Program-made: the position numbers and the translations under genes
DNA from: Pleionea mediterranea
GTDB lineage: Bacteria > Pseudomonadota > Gammaproteobacteria > Enterobacterales > Kangiellaceae
DNA: 64,000 bases
Direction of reading: 5' to 3'
Assembly: GCF_003148745.1 (NCBI RefSeq)
Contig: NZ_QGGU01000003.1
Coordinates: 1-64,000 of the forward strand
In this document: positions 33,903-42,470 of the stretch, one piece after another
Numbering within the stretch: the first letter of the stretch is position 1
How the letters are laid out: each line of letters starts with the position of its first letter
The notes under the pieces: generated by a model
Seen by the model: the letters and a program-made list of their open reading frames with translations, nothing else
What the model was told of the DNA's origin: nothing
Database searches by the model: none

Positions 33903-34787
33903 ATGCCAAATACAACCTTTCAAACCGATGTTGGTAAGATCAAACGAATACTATTAAAGCACGTAAAAGATGCATTTCGTAATGAACAACAAATTGAGCA
34001 AGAATGGAAAGCACTGCATTTTCTTGATAAACCGGATAGAAACAATGCCATTCGTGAATACGATGCACTTTGTGATCTGTTAACGGGATTTGGAATTGAG
34101 CTTGAGTTTTTGCCTGAAACCGAAAACACCACACTGGATAGTCTATACCCAAGAGACAATGCACTGGCAACCAATGGCGGAATGATTTTGTGTACAATGG
34201 GTAAACAAAACCGTCAAACGGAGCCTGAACATCACAATACTTTTTATGCTCAAACTCAAACCAATGTATTGGGTGAAATAACATCGCCCGGCTCGGTAGA
34301 AGGTGGTGATGTCGCCTGGTTACAAAACAATGTTCTTGCGGTTGCCAATGGCTATCGAACCAATCCTGCCGGCATTGCACAGTTAAAACAAATGGTTTCA
34401 CCATTAGTGTCAGACTTTATTGAAGTGCCACTGCCGCATTTTCGAGGGCCGTCGGATGTTTTTCATTTAATGTCGATCATTAGTCCCATCGCCGATGATC
34501 TTGCGGTTGTTTATTCACCATTAATGCCGGTTCCATTTCGACAATATTTACTGGATACCGGTGTAAGGCTCGTAGAAGTACCCGAACAAGAATACGACAG
34601 TCAGGGCTGTAATGTGTTAGCGGTAGCCCCGGGTGTATGTGTTGCGGTTGAAGGTAACCCAATCACCCATCAGCGACTTCTTGATGCCGGAGCCGAGGTT
34701 CATACCTTTAAAGGAAAAGACATTTGCGAAAAAGGTTGTGGCGGTCCGACTTGCCTTACCCGACCATTGGAACGAGAAGTCTCTTGA
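33903..34787 (+). CDS. DDAH/arginine deiminase-like amidinohydrolase
   Basis: This 294-residue protein belongs to the guanidine-group-modifying superfamily. Predicted catalytic residues are Cys284 (GGPTCLTRPL), His188 (GPSDVFHLM) and acidic residues in EGGD (133-136) and YPRDNALAT (82-90). Length and the C-terminal Cys match dimethylarginine dimethylaminohydrolase rather than the larger arginine deiminase. The expected reaction is hydrolysis of a (methylated) arginine to citrulline and an amine, but a different guanidino substrate is possible. It begins 17 bases after the permease gene and is probably co-translated. Confidence 0.85.
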   Translation: MPNTTFQTDVGKIKRILLKHVKDAFRNEQQIEQEWKALHFLDKPDRNNAIREYDALCDLLTGFGIELEFLPETENTTLDSLYPRDNALATNGGMILCTMGKQNRQTEPEHHNTFYAQTQTNVLGEITSPGSVEGGDVAWLQNNVLAVANGYRTNPAGIAQLKQMVSPLVSDFIEVPLPHFRGPSDVFHLMSIISPIADDLAVVYSPLMPVPFRQYLLDTGVRLVEVPEQEYDSQGCNVLAVAPGVCVAVEGNPITHQRLLDAGAEVHTFKGKDICEKGCGGPTCLTRPLEREVS

Positions 34788-34868
34788 GACTTTTATCATA
34801 GGTTTAATTAAAATGTGAAGAACACTGTATGTTAAAGAAGATTACTGTATTTTGAAAAAGAGCAGCTT

Positions 34869-35945
34869 ATGTCGAAACGGTTAAACCAATACTTTGCAGC
34901 AACCACTCTGGAGCAAGCCGTTACATTACACGCGGAACTGTATCGTGGCGCCCAAGCATTTGATCTGGATAAAGACGCTATTTTCCTGCGCAGTTGGCAA
35001 TGTATTGGCCATGTTTCACAATTTAAAAACAATGGCGATGTGATCGTTACCGAAGTTGTCGGCAAACCGGTTGTAATAGTAAAAGATCACGATGGATGTT
35101 TAAAAGCGTATTACAATGTTTGCAAACATCGAGCCGGTCCATTGGTATTGTATAATGGCAATATAAACGTTTTTAGCTGTAAATATCATGGCTGGACATA
35201 TCGATTAAATGGTGAGTTGCGGACCGCCCCAGAAATGTCTGACACTCCTAATTTTTCCGCCTGTGATATTCATCTCGATAAAGTAAACATTGACACTTGG
35301 CAGGGTTTTGTTTTTATCAACTTATCGAATAACCCTTTGCCACTATCAAGGTACTTTTCAGGCATAGACTCGACTATCCAACCTATTAAATTAACCGAGA
35401 TGCAGTTTCACCACCGAGATGAATACAAGGTAAACTGTAACTGGAAAGTGTATATGGATAATTATCTGGAAGGTTATCATTTACCTCATGTTCATCCCGG
35501 ACTCAATAAACTTCTTGACTACAAGAGCTACACCACTGAACTATTCGACTGGTACTCTTATCAACAGAGTCCGTTAGAAAATACCAATAATTTTTATGGT
35601 GAAGGATCAGCTCATTACTTTTGTGTCTACCCAAACTTGATGCTCAATATTTTACCCGGTCGATGTCAGCTAAACATCATTGTTCCGACCGCTCCAAATC
35701 AATGCAAAGTATTTTTCGATTACTATTATACTGATTTGGCATCGACCAAAACCCAATCAATGATAAAACAAGATTTGGCGTTTAGTGATGAAGTGCAAGA
35801 TGAAGATATAAGGATCTGCGAACAGGTACAATGCGGATTAGAGTCAGGTGCTTATCATCAAGGTCGACTCTGTGTTAAACGAGAACAAGGCGTATGGCAT
35901 TTTCAGGAGTTATTGCGAAAAGCGTATCGTGAATTTGATAATTAA
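34869..35945 (+). CDS. Rieske non-heme iron oxygenase, alpha subunit
   Basis: In this 358-residue protein, the Rieske 2Fe-2S domain has CKHRAGPL and FSCKYHGW (C-x-H, C-x2-H). The catalytic domain has the mononuclear iron site NWKVYMDNYLEGYHLPHVHPGL, with Asp and two His ligands. It resembles choline monooxygenase, GbcA and carnitine monooxygenase, which oxidise N-methyl groups. No reductase gene is adjacent, so electrons must come from an unlinked partner. It lies 81 bases downstream of the amidinohydrolase gene, in the same direction; the shared context with a permease and DDAH-like enzyme points to N-methylated guanidino or betaine-type substrates. Confidence 0.88.
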   Translation: MSKRLNQYFAATTLEQAVTLHAELYRGAQAFDLDKDAIFLRSWQCIGHVSQFKNNGDVIVTEVVGKPVVIVKDHDGCLKAYYNVCKHRAGPLVLYNGNINVFSCKYHGWTYRLNGELRTAPEMSDTPNFSACDIHLDKVNIDTWQGFVFINLSNNPLPLSRYFSGIDSTIQPIKLTEMQFHHRDEYKVNCNWKVYMDNYLEGYHLPHVHPGLNKLLDYKSYTTELFDWYSYQQSPLENTNNFYGEGSAHYFCVYPNLMLNILPGRCQLNIIVPTAPNQCKVFFDYYYTDLASTKTQSMIKQDLAFSDEVQDEDIRICEQVQCGLESGAYHQGRLCVKREQGVWHFQELLRKAYREFDN

Positions 35946-35951
35946 CTAAAT

Positions 35952-35990
35952 AAAACAGGGTAGTCATTATTAATGAGCTACCCTGTTAAT
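35952..35990. terminator. Terminator hairpin between convergent genes
   Basis: Ten-base arms AACAGGGTAG and CTACCCTGTT around a 14-base loop. On the minus strand it is followed by TTTATTTAG, so it best serves the methyltransferase-like gene; the plus strand lacks a T-run. Confidence 0.6.
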
Positions 35991-36024
35991 AAGAAAAGTA
36001 GTACAGATTTTATCTTCTTATCGT

Positions 36025-37044
36025 TTACTCCGGCTTTTTAAACAACAAAGTGATTCTAGTCGACTCGCCGGTTTCCATCATTTGTTGTTTCAGCTCAGGA
36101 TTTTCTTTGCTGGTGACCAATGATGGCGGTAGACGCCAAACCATATCTTTTTCAGTTGGGTTGTCTTTAGGATTTATATTCACATTACTGACGTCTACAA
36201 ACTCAAACCCTGCATTGGTGATGCGTTCAATCAAAAAGGACTTTTTCAAATACCCATTTTGACCACCTGCCCACTCATCGGAGTGTGACTCAGGTGCCAT
36301 ATGTTGAACCACACCCAGTACGCCACCGGGTTTAAGTACCGCATGGGCTTCATCCAGTGCTGTGGTTAAATACTGACCCTGTTGTTCAAATCGTTTTAAA
36401 TTATGCAGTGCGCGAATAAACAAAACTGCATCGGCGGTTTGTTTCATGTCATCTGGCATGGCGCCAAACTGAAACGCCGATAATTTGGCGCTGTCTTCAC
36501 TGCGCCACTTTTCGGCACCGGCAACCCAATCTTTTACCCAAGTCTTTTTCGATGCAATAAACTCATCATCAAAAAATCCAAACAGTGGAAACATATCTGC
36601 CGCGTAGTCAGCGCCAATCAAAGTGCCACTTTCACCTAAATAAGGCAGCAGAATTTTACTGTACCAGCCGCCACCGGGCAAAGCTTCTACCACGGTCATA
36701 CCGGGCTCTATGCCAAAAAAGGTTAAGGTTTGTTGAGGGTTTCTGGCAGCGTAACGATCTTTGACAGATTCAGGTTGCTTAGCCAGAATAGACGCAAGTT
36801 TTTGCTCACTGCTGGTTACTTCGTCTGGATTATTTTTAGTCTCAGTTTCTGATTTTTGTTCGGCTGCTTTAAGCGAATGCGTTTTTTCAGTTTTTTCTAC
36901 CTTGCTCGTTTTCTCTGCCTTGCTAGCTTGCGCCGCATGATCACTGGACTCTTTATCACACCCGGCCAGTAACATTAATGAGGTGGCTGCTACGGATGTT
37001 AGTAATCGTTTTGAACCCTTAAACATTTTTATATCAATATTCAT
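36025..37044 (-). CDS. Lipoprotein with class I methyltransferase fold (COG4798-like)
   Basis: This 339-residue protein has a lipoprotein signal peptide (about 1-28, lipobox LLAGC), then a Lys/Glu/Thr-rich spacer (about 34-75). The rest is a methyltransferase domain: ARNPQQTLTFFGIEPGMTVVEALPGGGWYSK gives motif I (ALPGGGW), followed by GADYAADM and LKPGGVLGVVQH. A lipidated, periplasmic methyltransferase is odd because S-adenosylmethionine is cytoplasmic; this is known for the predicted COG4798 family. It may bind a different ligand or have lost catalysis. The start could also be the ATG at 37026 (MFKGSKRLL), 18 bases in. Confidence 0.75.
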   Translation of the reverse strand: MNIDIKMFKGSKRLLTSVAATSLMLLAGCDKESSDHAAQASKAEKTSKVEKTEKTHSLKAAEQKSETETKNNPDEVTSSEQKLASILAKQPESVKDRYAARNPQQTLTFFGIEPGMTVVEALPGGGWYSKILLPYLGESGTLIGADYAADMFPLFGFFDDEFIASKKTWVKDWVAGAEKWRSEDSAKLSAFQFGAMPDDMKQTADAVLFIRALHNLKRFEQQGQYLTTALDEAHAVLKPGGVLGVVQHMAPESHSDEWAGGQNGYLKKSFLIERITNAGFEFVDVSNVNINPKDNPTEKDMVWRLPPSLVTSKENPELKQQMMETGESTRITLLFKKPE

Positions 37045-37484
37045 CTGTCCCTCCTGCTTTGCAGTATCAGTTTTTTATATCTCTGGTTTATAACTCTGGT
37101 TTATAACTCTGGTTTACAAGCTCATCATAGTATCGGTTGTAATTAAACCTAGTGTCTATTGATTATCTTTAATTTGTCGTGCTTATGTTTATTAATCTAA
37201 TGCGCTTATTGTTGAGTCTTAAAAACCATTGTCGTTTTTAACTAAATAGTTTCGTTTTTAACTAAAGTAGTTGTTTTCAACTAAATAGTTTCGTTTTCAA
37301 TTAAATCATGCTCAGCCTTGATACTCCGTGACGGATCCCTCACCATTAGCTGATGCCTGTTCTGTATAATTGTTAGAAAGTACAATTTAATACAGGATGT
37401 TAAATGTTAACCGCTGTTGCCTGATTTCAAACAAAACTCAAGCTTAAGCAGTCTCACTCAGATAAACAAAAAAGACAACTCTCT
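37045..37484. promoter_or_regulatory. Divergent intergenic region with two sets of short repeats
   Basis: These 440 bases lie between the divergent methyltransferase-like and MDR genes. At 37081-37118 a 13-base unit (CTCTGGTTTATAA) repeats almost three times. At 37240-37290 three dyads of the form AACTA-(2-3)-TAGTT are spaced 19-20 bases apart, with a degenerate fourth unit to 37308. Both look like protein-binding arrays rather than coding sequence; the 37240 set lies about 200 bases upstream of the MDR gene. Confidence 0.55.
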
Positions 37485-38516
37485 ATGATAACAAACTCAG
37501 GATTTGCTCTGGTAAAAAGCGATAACGAAAAAACGCCGTTTAAACAACGCATCGATTATATCGACAAACCCATGCCCGAATTACAATCAGGCGAGGTGTT
37601 AGTGAAAGTGATGGCGGCGCCAGTTAACCCATCGGATTTGGTCTATTTAATGGGTAAGTATGGCGTGCCTCCGGTTGAAGGCGCCTACGCAGGCTTTGAA
37701 GCTTGCGGTATTGTCGAAAAAGCCAATGCCGGATGGTTTGGCCGATATTTAACTGGTAAGCGAGTGGCTGTGTTTGCTACGCCTGGCAAAGACGGTGTCT
37801 GGGCAAAATACGCCGCGGTTAAAGCGACTGCCTGTATGCCAGTACGAAAAGAGCTTTCCGATGCACAGGCCTCTACCCTACTGGTCAACCCGGCTACGTC
37901 TGTGTGCCTTGTCGAACGGGCCATTCAACTGGGTGCCAAGGCTGTGGTGCTGAATGCCGCAGCCAGTCAGGTGGGTAAAGGAGTGATCCGCTACGCACAA
38001 CAAGTGGGCATCAAAACCATCGCCACGGTTCGTTCAGAATCAAATCGCGCCATACTGCAAGAAATGGGCGCAACAGAGGTGTTACTGACCACCGACGAAC
38101 AGTATAAAGAGCAGTTAAAACAGGCGACTCAACAATATCACGCCACCGTATTACTTGACGCAGTAGCAGACTCCGACACCGCAATACTGTTAAATAATAT
38201 GCCTGCACGATCCACTGCCATCGTTTATGGCCGACTGGCCGATACACACAAACGCTATGGCGGCACTTACGGTGTTAGTGATGTTATTTTTAGAGACGTT
38301 AAAGTGGAAGGATTCTGGCTCGCTCACTATATAAGACGGGCTGGCGCGTTAAAAACCTGGATGCTTGGCCGTAAAGTGCAACGCCTATTTGCCGAAGGCG
38401 TCTTCGACACAGATATCTATGGTCAATTCAACAACCTTGAATTTCCCGAAGTCATCGATCATTATGCGCAACACAAAAGCGATGGCAAAGTCATTTTATT
38501 ACCCCATGCGGTATAA
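37485..38516 (+). CDS. MDR-family NADPH-dependent oxidoreductase (quinone/enoyl reductase-like)
   Basis: The 343-residue protein has the medium-chain reductase layout: GroES-like N-terminus (LVKVMAAPVNPSDLVYLMGKYG, PPVEGAYAGFEACGIV) and a Rossmann domain (AVVLNAAASQVGKGVIRYAQQVG). Zinc ligands of true alcohol dehydrogenases are absent, as in quinone oxidoreductase and 2-enoyl thioester reductases. The glycine motif AASQVGKG replaces the common GxGxxG variants (NxxxSxVG type, as in ETR1). The carboxylesterase gene starts 46 bases downstream. Substrate is unknown. Confidence 0.85.
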   Translation: MITNSGFALVKSDNEKTPFKQRIDYIDKPMPELQSGEVLVKVMAAPVNPSDLVYLMGKYGVPPVEGAYAGFEACGIVEKANAGWFGRYLTGKRVAVFATPGKDGVWAKYAAVKATACMPVRKELSDAQASTLLVNPATSVCLVERAIQLGAKAVVLNAAASQVGKGVIRYAQQVGIKTIATVRSESNRAILQEMGATEVLLTTDEQYKEQLKQATQQYHATVLLDAVADSDTAILLNNMPARSTAIVYGRLADTHKRYGGTYGVSDVIFRDVKVEGFWLAHYIRRAGALKTWMLGRKVQRLFAEGVFDTDIYGQFNNLEFPEVIDHYAQHKSDGKVILLPHAV

Positions 38517-38562
38517 TACGCCCTAATTTAAAATTGAAATGCTCGGGAGTACAGCAAAGCAC

Positions 38563-39225
38563 ATGAGTTTATTACCCCATATTGAAGTCGAAACAAATCC
38601 TTCTCCTGATGCCAGTGTGATCTGGTTACATGGCCTTGGTGCCGATGGCAATGACTTTAAACCCATAGTGCCAGAGTTAAAATTGCCACAAAGTGCAGCG
38701 GTTCGCTTTATCTTTCCTCATGCGCCTTCCATGCCGGTTACTATCAATAATGGTTTTGTTATGCCTGCCTGGTATGACATTACCGATATGAGTATTGATC
38801 GCAAAGTTGACGAACCACAACTCAGGCAATCTGCATCGGAAGTGGTTAAGTTTATTGTTAACGAAGTTGAACGGGGTATTAGCCACGAACGCATTGTTAT
38901 TGCTGGCTTTTCACAGGGCGGTGCAGTGGCACTGGAAACCCTGTTAAGTTACCCAAGTAAATTAGCAGGGCTACTGGCTATGTCCACTTATTTTGCCACC
39001 AAAGACAGTATCAAATGGCACAATGCCAATCAGAGCACACCGGTAGAAATACATCACGGCATTTATGATCCTGTGGTTCCCGTCGCACTGGGTCAAACCA
39101 CCTATCAGCAGCTTACCTCTAAGGGGTATAAGACGGAATTTAAAACCTACCCGATGGAGCATTCCGTTTGCCCCCAACAAATAGGCGATATCTCTCGCTG
39201 GTTAAGCAAGGTTCTTTCGTTATAA
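38563..39225 (+). CDS. Carboxylesterase/phospholipase (acyl-protein thioesterase-like)
   Basis: I chose the ATG at 38563 (220 residues, MSLLPHIEVE), which is where the family begins; an in-frame ATG at 38539 would add eight residues. Motifs are VIWLHGLGADGNDF, AGFSQGGAVAL with the nucleophile Ser, HGIYDPVVPVALG with the catalytic Asp, and MEHSVCPQQI with the catalytic His. The family is the abhydrolase_2 carboxylesterase II group that cleaves short-chain esters and acyl-thioesters. No signal peptide, so cytoplasmic. It probably shares a transcript with the MDR gene upstream. Confidence 0.92.
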   Translation: MSLLPHIEVETNPSPDASVIWLHGLGADGNDFKPIVPELKLPQSAAVRFIFPHAPSMPVTINNGFVMPAWYDITDMSIDRKVDEPQLRQSASEVVKFIVNEVERGISHERIVIAGFSQGGAVALETLLSYPSKLAGLLAMSTYFATKDSIKWHNANQSTPVEIHHGIYDPVVPVALGQTTYQQLTSKGYKTEFKTYPMEHSVCPQQIGDISRWLSKVLSL

Positions 39226-39309
39226 AGTTCTTTTTAATAAAGAGTCATCTTTCATAAACAACCTTCGCGTTTAACCAGGTTTTGAGCAGCTCTTATAAAG
39301 GCGGTGACA

Positions 39310-40671
39310 ATGAAGCAACCCTCTTCTCAACTCGACCAGGCCTATCAATTGTTAACGAGTGAAGACGATGGTCGCGTTTGTCGGGATATTCCCGAATCCG
39401 CCTGTGAGCACCAACCGCGAAACTTTATTTTGCATATTCTGTCGCTCGCGGCAACCAAGTCCAGTGATGGCTTAATTGATCCAAAACTAATACTCAGCTG
39501 GTTGCTGGCCCAACTTGGTGCCTCTGCATTAATCATAGGGCAACTGGTTCCGGTACGTGAAGCAGGAGCTTTGTTGCCACAACTGTTTACCTCGGAATGG
39601 ATCCGCAAACGGCCGCAACGAAAATGGGTTTGGGCAGCAGGCTCATTTGTTCAAGGATTGTGTGTAGCCGGAATGGTCATTTGCTGTTTTACATTAACCG
39701 ATGATCGTGCCGGTCTGGCCATTTTAATTCTCCTGGCGATTCTGGCAGTGGCTCGCAGTTTTTGTTCGGTCAGTTATAAAGACGTGTTAGGCAAAACCGT
39801 ATCAAAATCTACCCGCGGTACGGCCACAGGAACAGCAGGCACTATTGCGTCGGCATCGGTTATTTTATTTGCCAGCCTGCTCACGTTTAATATTATTCCG
39901 TTATCGATTTTTACATTATCCATCACGCTTTCTATCGCCTCAGGTCTCTGGTTAATCGCCGCAGCATTATTTACCCAATTAAATGAATCTTCTGGCGCAA
40001 CCGATGGCGGTGAAAACGCAACGCGCGGTTTACGCGACAGATTGTCACTGATAGTCGCGGATAAACAATTGTTTCGTTTTATCACTGTTCGTGCATTGCT
40101 GGTATCAACAGCTCTTGCGCCACCCTTTATGTTACTAACCGGTACCGCCACAAAAACAAATGCCAATCAGCAATCATTAACGGCCTTAACCCAGTCGGGT
40201 ACGGAAGGTTTTCTGTCTCAACTTGGATTATTAATCTTGGCTTCTTCTCTTGCCGGCTTTTCAAGCAGTTACATTTGGGGACGACTGGCGGATAAATCGA
40301 GTCGAAATGCGTTAATTGTCTCGGCATTAATCGCCGGGCTGACATTAGCGAGCACCGCTATTATTCACATAACTCAACCAGTCTGGTTAACCACTGTCTG
40401 GCTTCTGCCGATTTTATTATTTTTATTAATGATTGCTTATCAGGGTGTTCGACTGGCCCGCTCCACTCATCTGGTGGATATGGCGCACCACACACAACGC
40501 GCCAATTACACAGCGGTTTCCAATACCGTTATTGGTATCGTTCTGTTGCTGGGTGGTTTATTTGGTGTACTGGCCGAATTGTTTGGCGTTACGCTGGTAA
40601 TAGGATTATTTGCGGCCATGAGTTTTATTGCCGCTGCGTTAGCCGTTAAACTGAAAAACGTTCAGTCGTGA
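39310..40671 (+). CDS. Major facilitator superfamily transporter
   Basis: I chose the ATG at 39310 over a GTG six bases upstream because AAGGCGG is well spaced for it (453 residues). About twelve transmembrane segments can be seen (e.g. FVQGLCVAGMVICCFTLT, LLILASSLAGFSSSYIWGRLAD with the GRLADKSSR loop of MFS). A 90-residue cytoplasmic N-terminal part precedes the first helices, which is longer than usual. The substrate is unknown. It is convergent with fumC and separated by 110 bases in which I see no clear terminator. Confidence 0.8.
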   Translation: MKQPSSQLDQAYQLLTSEDDGRVCRDIPESACEHQPRNFILHILSLAATKSSDGLIDPKLILSWLLAQLGASALIIGQLVPVREAGALLPQLFTSEWIRKRPQRKWVWAAGSFVQGLCVAGMVICCFTLTDDRAGLAILILLAILAVARSFCSVSYKDVLGKTVSKSTRGTATGTAGTIASASVILFASLLTFNIIPLSIFTLSITLSIASGLWLIAAALFTQLNESSGATDGGENATRGLRDRLSLIVADKQLFRFITVRALLVSTALAPPFMLLTGTATKTNANQQSLTALTQSGTEGFLSQLGLLILASSLAGFSSSYIWGRLADKSSRNALIVSALIAGLTLASTAIIHITQPVWLTTVWLLPILLFLLMIAYQGVRLARSTHLVDMAHHTQRANYTAVSNTVIGIVLLLGGLFGVLAELFGVTLVIGLFAAMSFIAAALAVKLKNVQS

Positions 40672-40781
40672 CAACAAGTTACAAAGATTACATTTAATTT
40701 AAAAGTTTAACTTTGATTAACGCTGCAGCTGGTTGTTGAATTTGTGTCTTTAACATATCGCATCTAATCAGTTATCCAAAT

Positions 40782-42209
40782 CTACTCAAATGGCCGCGCC
40801 TGTTTTTCAGGATCTAAAATCGACTCCAGTTCTTTGCGCGAGATGTCGGTTTTTTCTTCGGCAACATCAATTACTGATCGATTTTCCTTTTGCGCAGTTT
40901 TCGCGATTTCGGCGGCTTTTTCATAACCTATTCGTGTATTCAGTGCGGTGGCTAAAATGGGATTCTTTGACAACTGTGCTTGCAAACGATTGTTATTCAC
41001 GGTGATATCCACCAGTGCTTTATCGGCCAGAGCGTTTAGAGCATCGGCAATCAATTCCGATGACGCAATGGATTTATCGGCGATCAGTGGCAACATCACA
41101 TTTAACTGAAAGTTACCCGACTGATTGGCGATGGTAAGACTGGTATCATTGCCCATTACTTCGGCCATCATCATGGCGACGCTTTCGGGAATTACCGGAT
41201 TCACTTTGCCGGGCATAATGGACGAACCCGGCTGTAAAGCTTTTAACTGAATTTCAGCCAGTCCCACATTGGGTCCGGAGTTCATCCAGCGCAAATCGTT
41301 GGCAATTTTCATCAACACGGTTGCCAGCACTTTCAATTGCCCATGCACTTCAAGTGCGGGATCTTGCGCACTAATACGGCTGGCTAAATTGGCACAAGGT
41401 TTTATTGGCAACGCCAACTGCTCGGCTAAATGCTCAGCGGCCTTATCGGCAAAATCTTTGTGCCGATTTATTCCGGTTCCAATGGCCGTGCCGCCCAATG
41501 GAATTTCGGCAAGACGCGACAGTGAACTGACCAAACGTTCACGGCTTTCACTGATCTGATGTCGCCAGGTTAAAAACTCATCGGCCAGCGATAACGGCAT
41601 GGCATCCATCAAATGCGTACGACCGGTTTTAATCACCGAATGATGCTTTTTGCTAAGTTCGCTCAGTTGATTAAGCAGATTATCAATGGCAGGAAATACA
41701 CGTTCCACAACCGTTACCAGCAAAGCCAGTTGAACAGTGGTTGGGATCACATCATTGCTGCTTTGACCGTAATTCACATGATCATTGGGATGAACGGTGG
41801 CCTTATTTTTGTCACTGTTGGAGGATTGTTCGATCCGCTGTTTAGCCAAGGAAGCAATCACCTCGTTCATATTCATATTTGAACTGGTGCCTGAACCGGT
41901 TTGAAACACCGAAACTGGAAACTGATCCATGTGTTTACCTGAAATGATGGCATCACACGCAGCGATAATCGCCTGAGATTGTTCATGACTGATACAGTCC
42001 AAATTGGCATTTGCCCGTGCCGCAGCCTTCTTTACCTGAGCCAGACAAACGATAAACGGCACCGGTAATGGCCTGTTTTGTCTAAACATCTGATTTTTCT
42101 GGGAATAATCGAAATTATCTATCGCTCGTTGTGTTTGAGCGCCATAAAGGGCATCAACAGGGACTTTAACCTCGCCCAGACTGTCACTTTCTTTACGATA
42201 ATCAGTCAT
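40782..42209 (-). CDS. fumC: Class II fumarate hydratase (fumarase C)
   Basis: I chose ATG at 42209 because AGGAG lies six bases upstream; the ATG at 42215 overlaps that site. This gives 475 residues. Motifs are ALYGAQTQRAIDNF, GSGTSSNMNMNEV, THLMDAMP and the family signature GSSIMPGKVNPV (residues about 315-327). It adds water to fumarate to make malate in the TCA cycle as a tetramer, iron-free and oxygen-stable. It is divergent from acnA, so two TCA enzymes may share a control region. Confidence 0.95.
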   Translation of the reverse strand: MTDYRKESDSLGEVKVPVDALYGAQTQRAIDNFDYSQKNQMFRQNRPLPVPFIVCLAQVKKAAARANANLDCISHEQSQAIIAACDAIISGKHMDQFPVSVFQTGSGTSSNMNMNEVIASLAKQRIEQSSNSDKNKATVHPNDHVNYGQSSNDVIPTTVQLALLVTVVERVFPAIDNLLNQLSELSKKHHSVIKTGRTHLMDAMPLSLADEFLTWRHQISESRERLVSSLSRLAEIPLGGTAIGTGINRHKDFADKAAEHLAEQLALPIKPCANLASRISAQDPALEVHGQLKVLATVLMKIANDLRWMNSGPNVGLAEIQLKALQPGSSIMPGKVNPVIPESVAMMMAEVMGNDTSLTIANQSGNFQLNVMLPLIADKSIASSELIADALNALADKALVDITVNNNRLQAQLSKNPILATALNTRIGYEKAAEIAKTAQKENRSVIDVAEEKTDISRKELESILDPEKQARPFE

Positions 42210-42470
42210 TTCCATCTCCTAAAGCCGGCTCAGGTGGTTGAGAATCCGGTCAAACTTATCTACTCTGATATAGATAGACCGAACAATTAATGTCGCTGTA
42301 TTGGCAGTTGTTAACCAAGGGATAGATAGACAATACCCTTTTTTATTTTTTACCGCTGCCAGATTTATTAATACATCGCAGAATAAATAACGAAGTGCAA
42401 CGTTAAATCATTTCCTTTTAAATGACATTAATTTAAAAGGCTACTTTTAAAAGTAAACTTGGAGATTATC
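42210..42470. promoter_or_regulatory. Divergent fumC/acnA control region
   Basis: These 261 bases must hold the promoters of both TCA genes. Each start has a strong Shine-Dalgarno sequence (AGGAG for fumC, TTGGAG for acnA). No operator could be assigned with confidence. Confidence 0.4.

Noticed and set aside
37081-37308. CRISPR array
   Set aside because: The units are short and directly adjacent, with no unique spacers and no cas genes.
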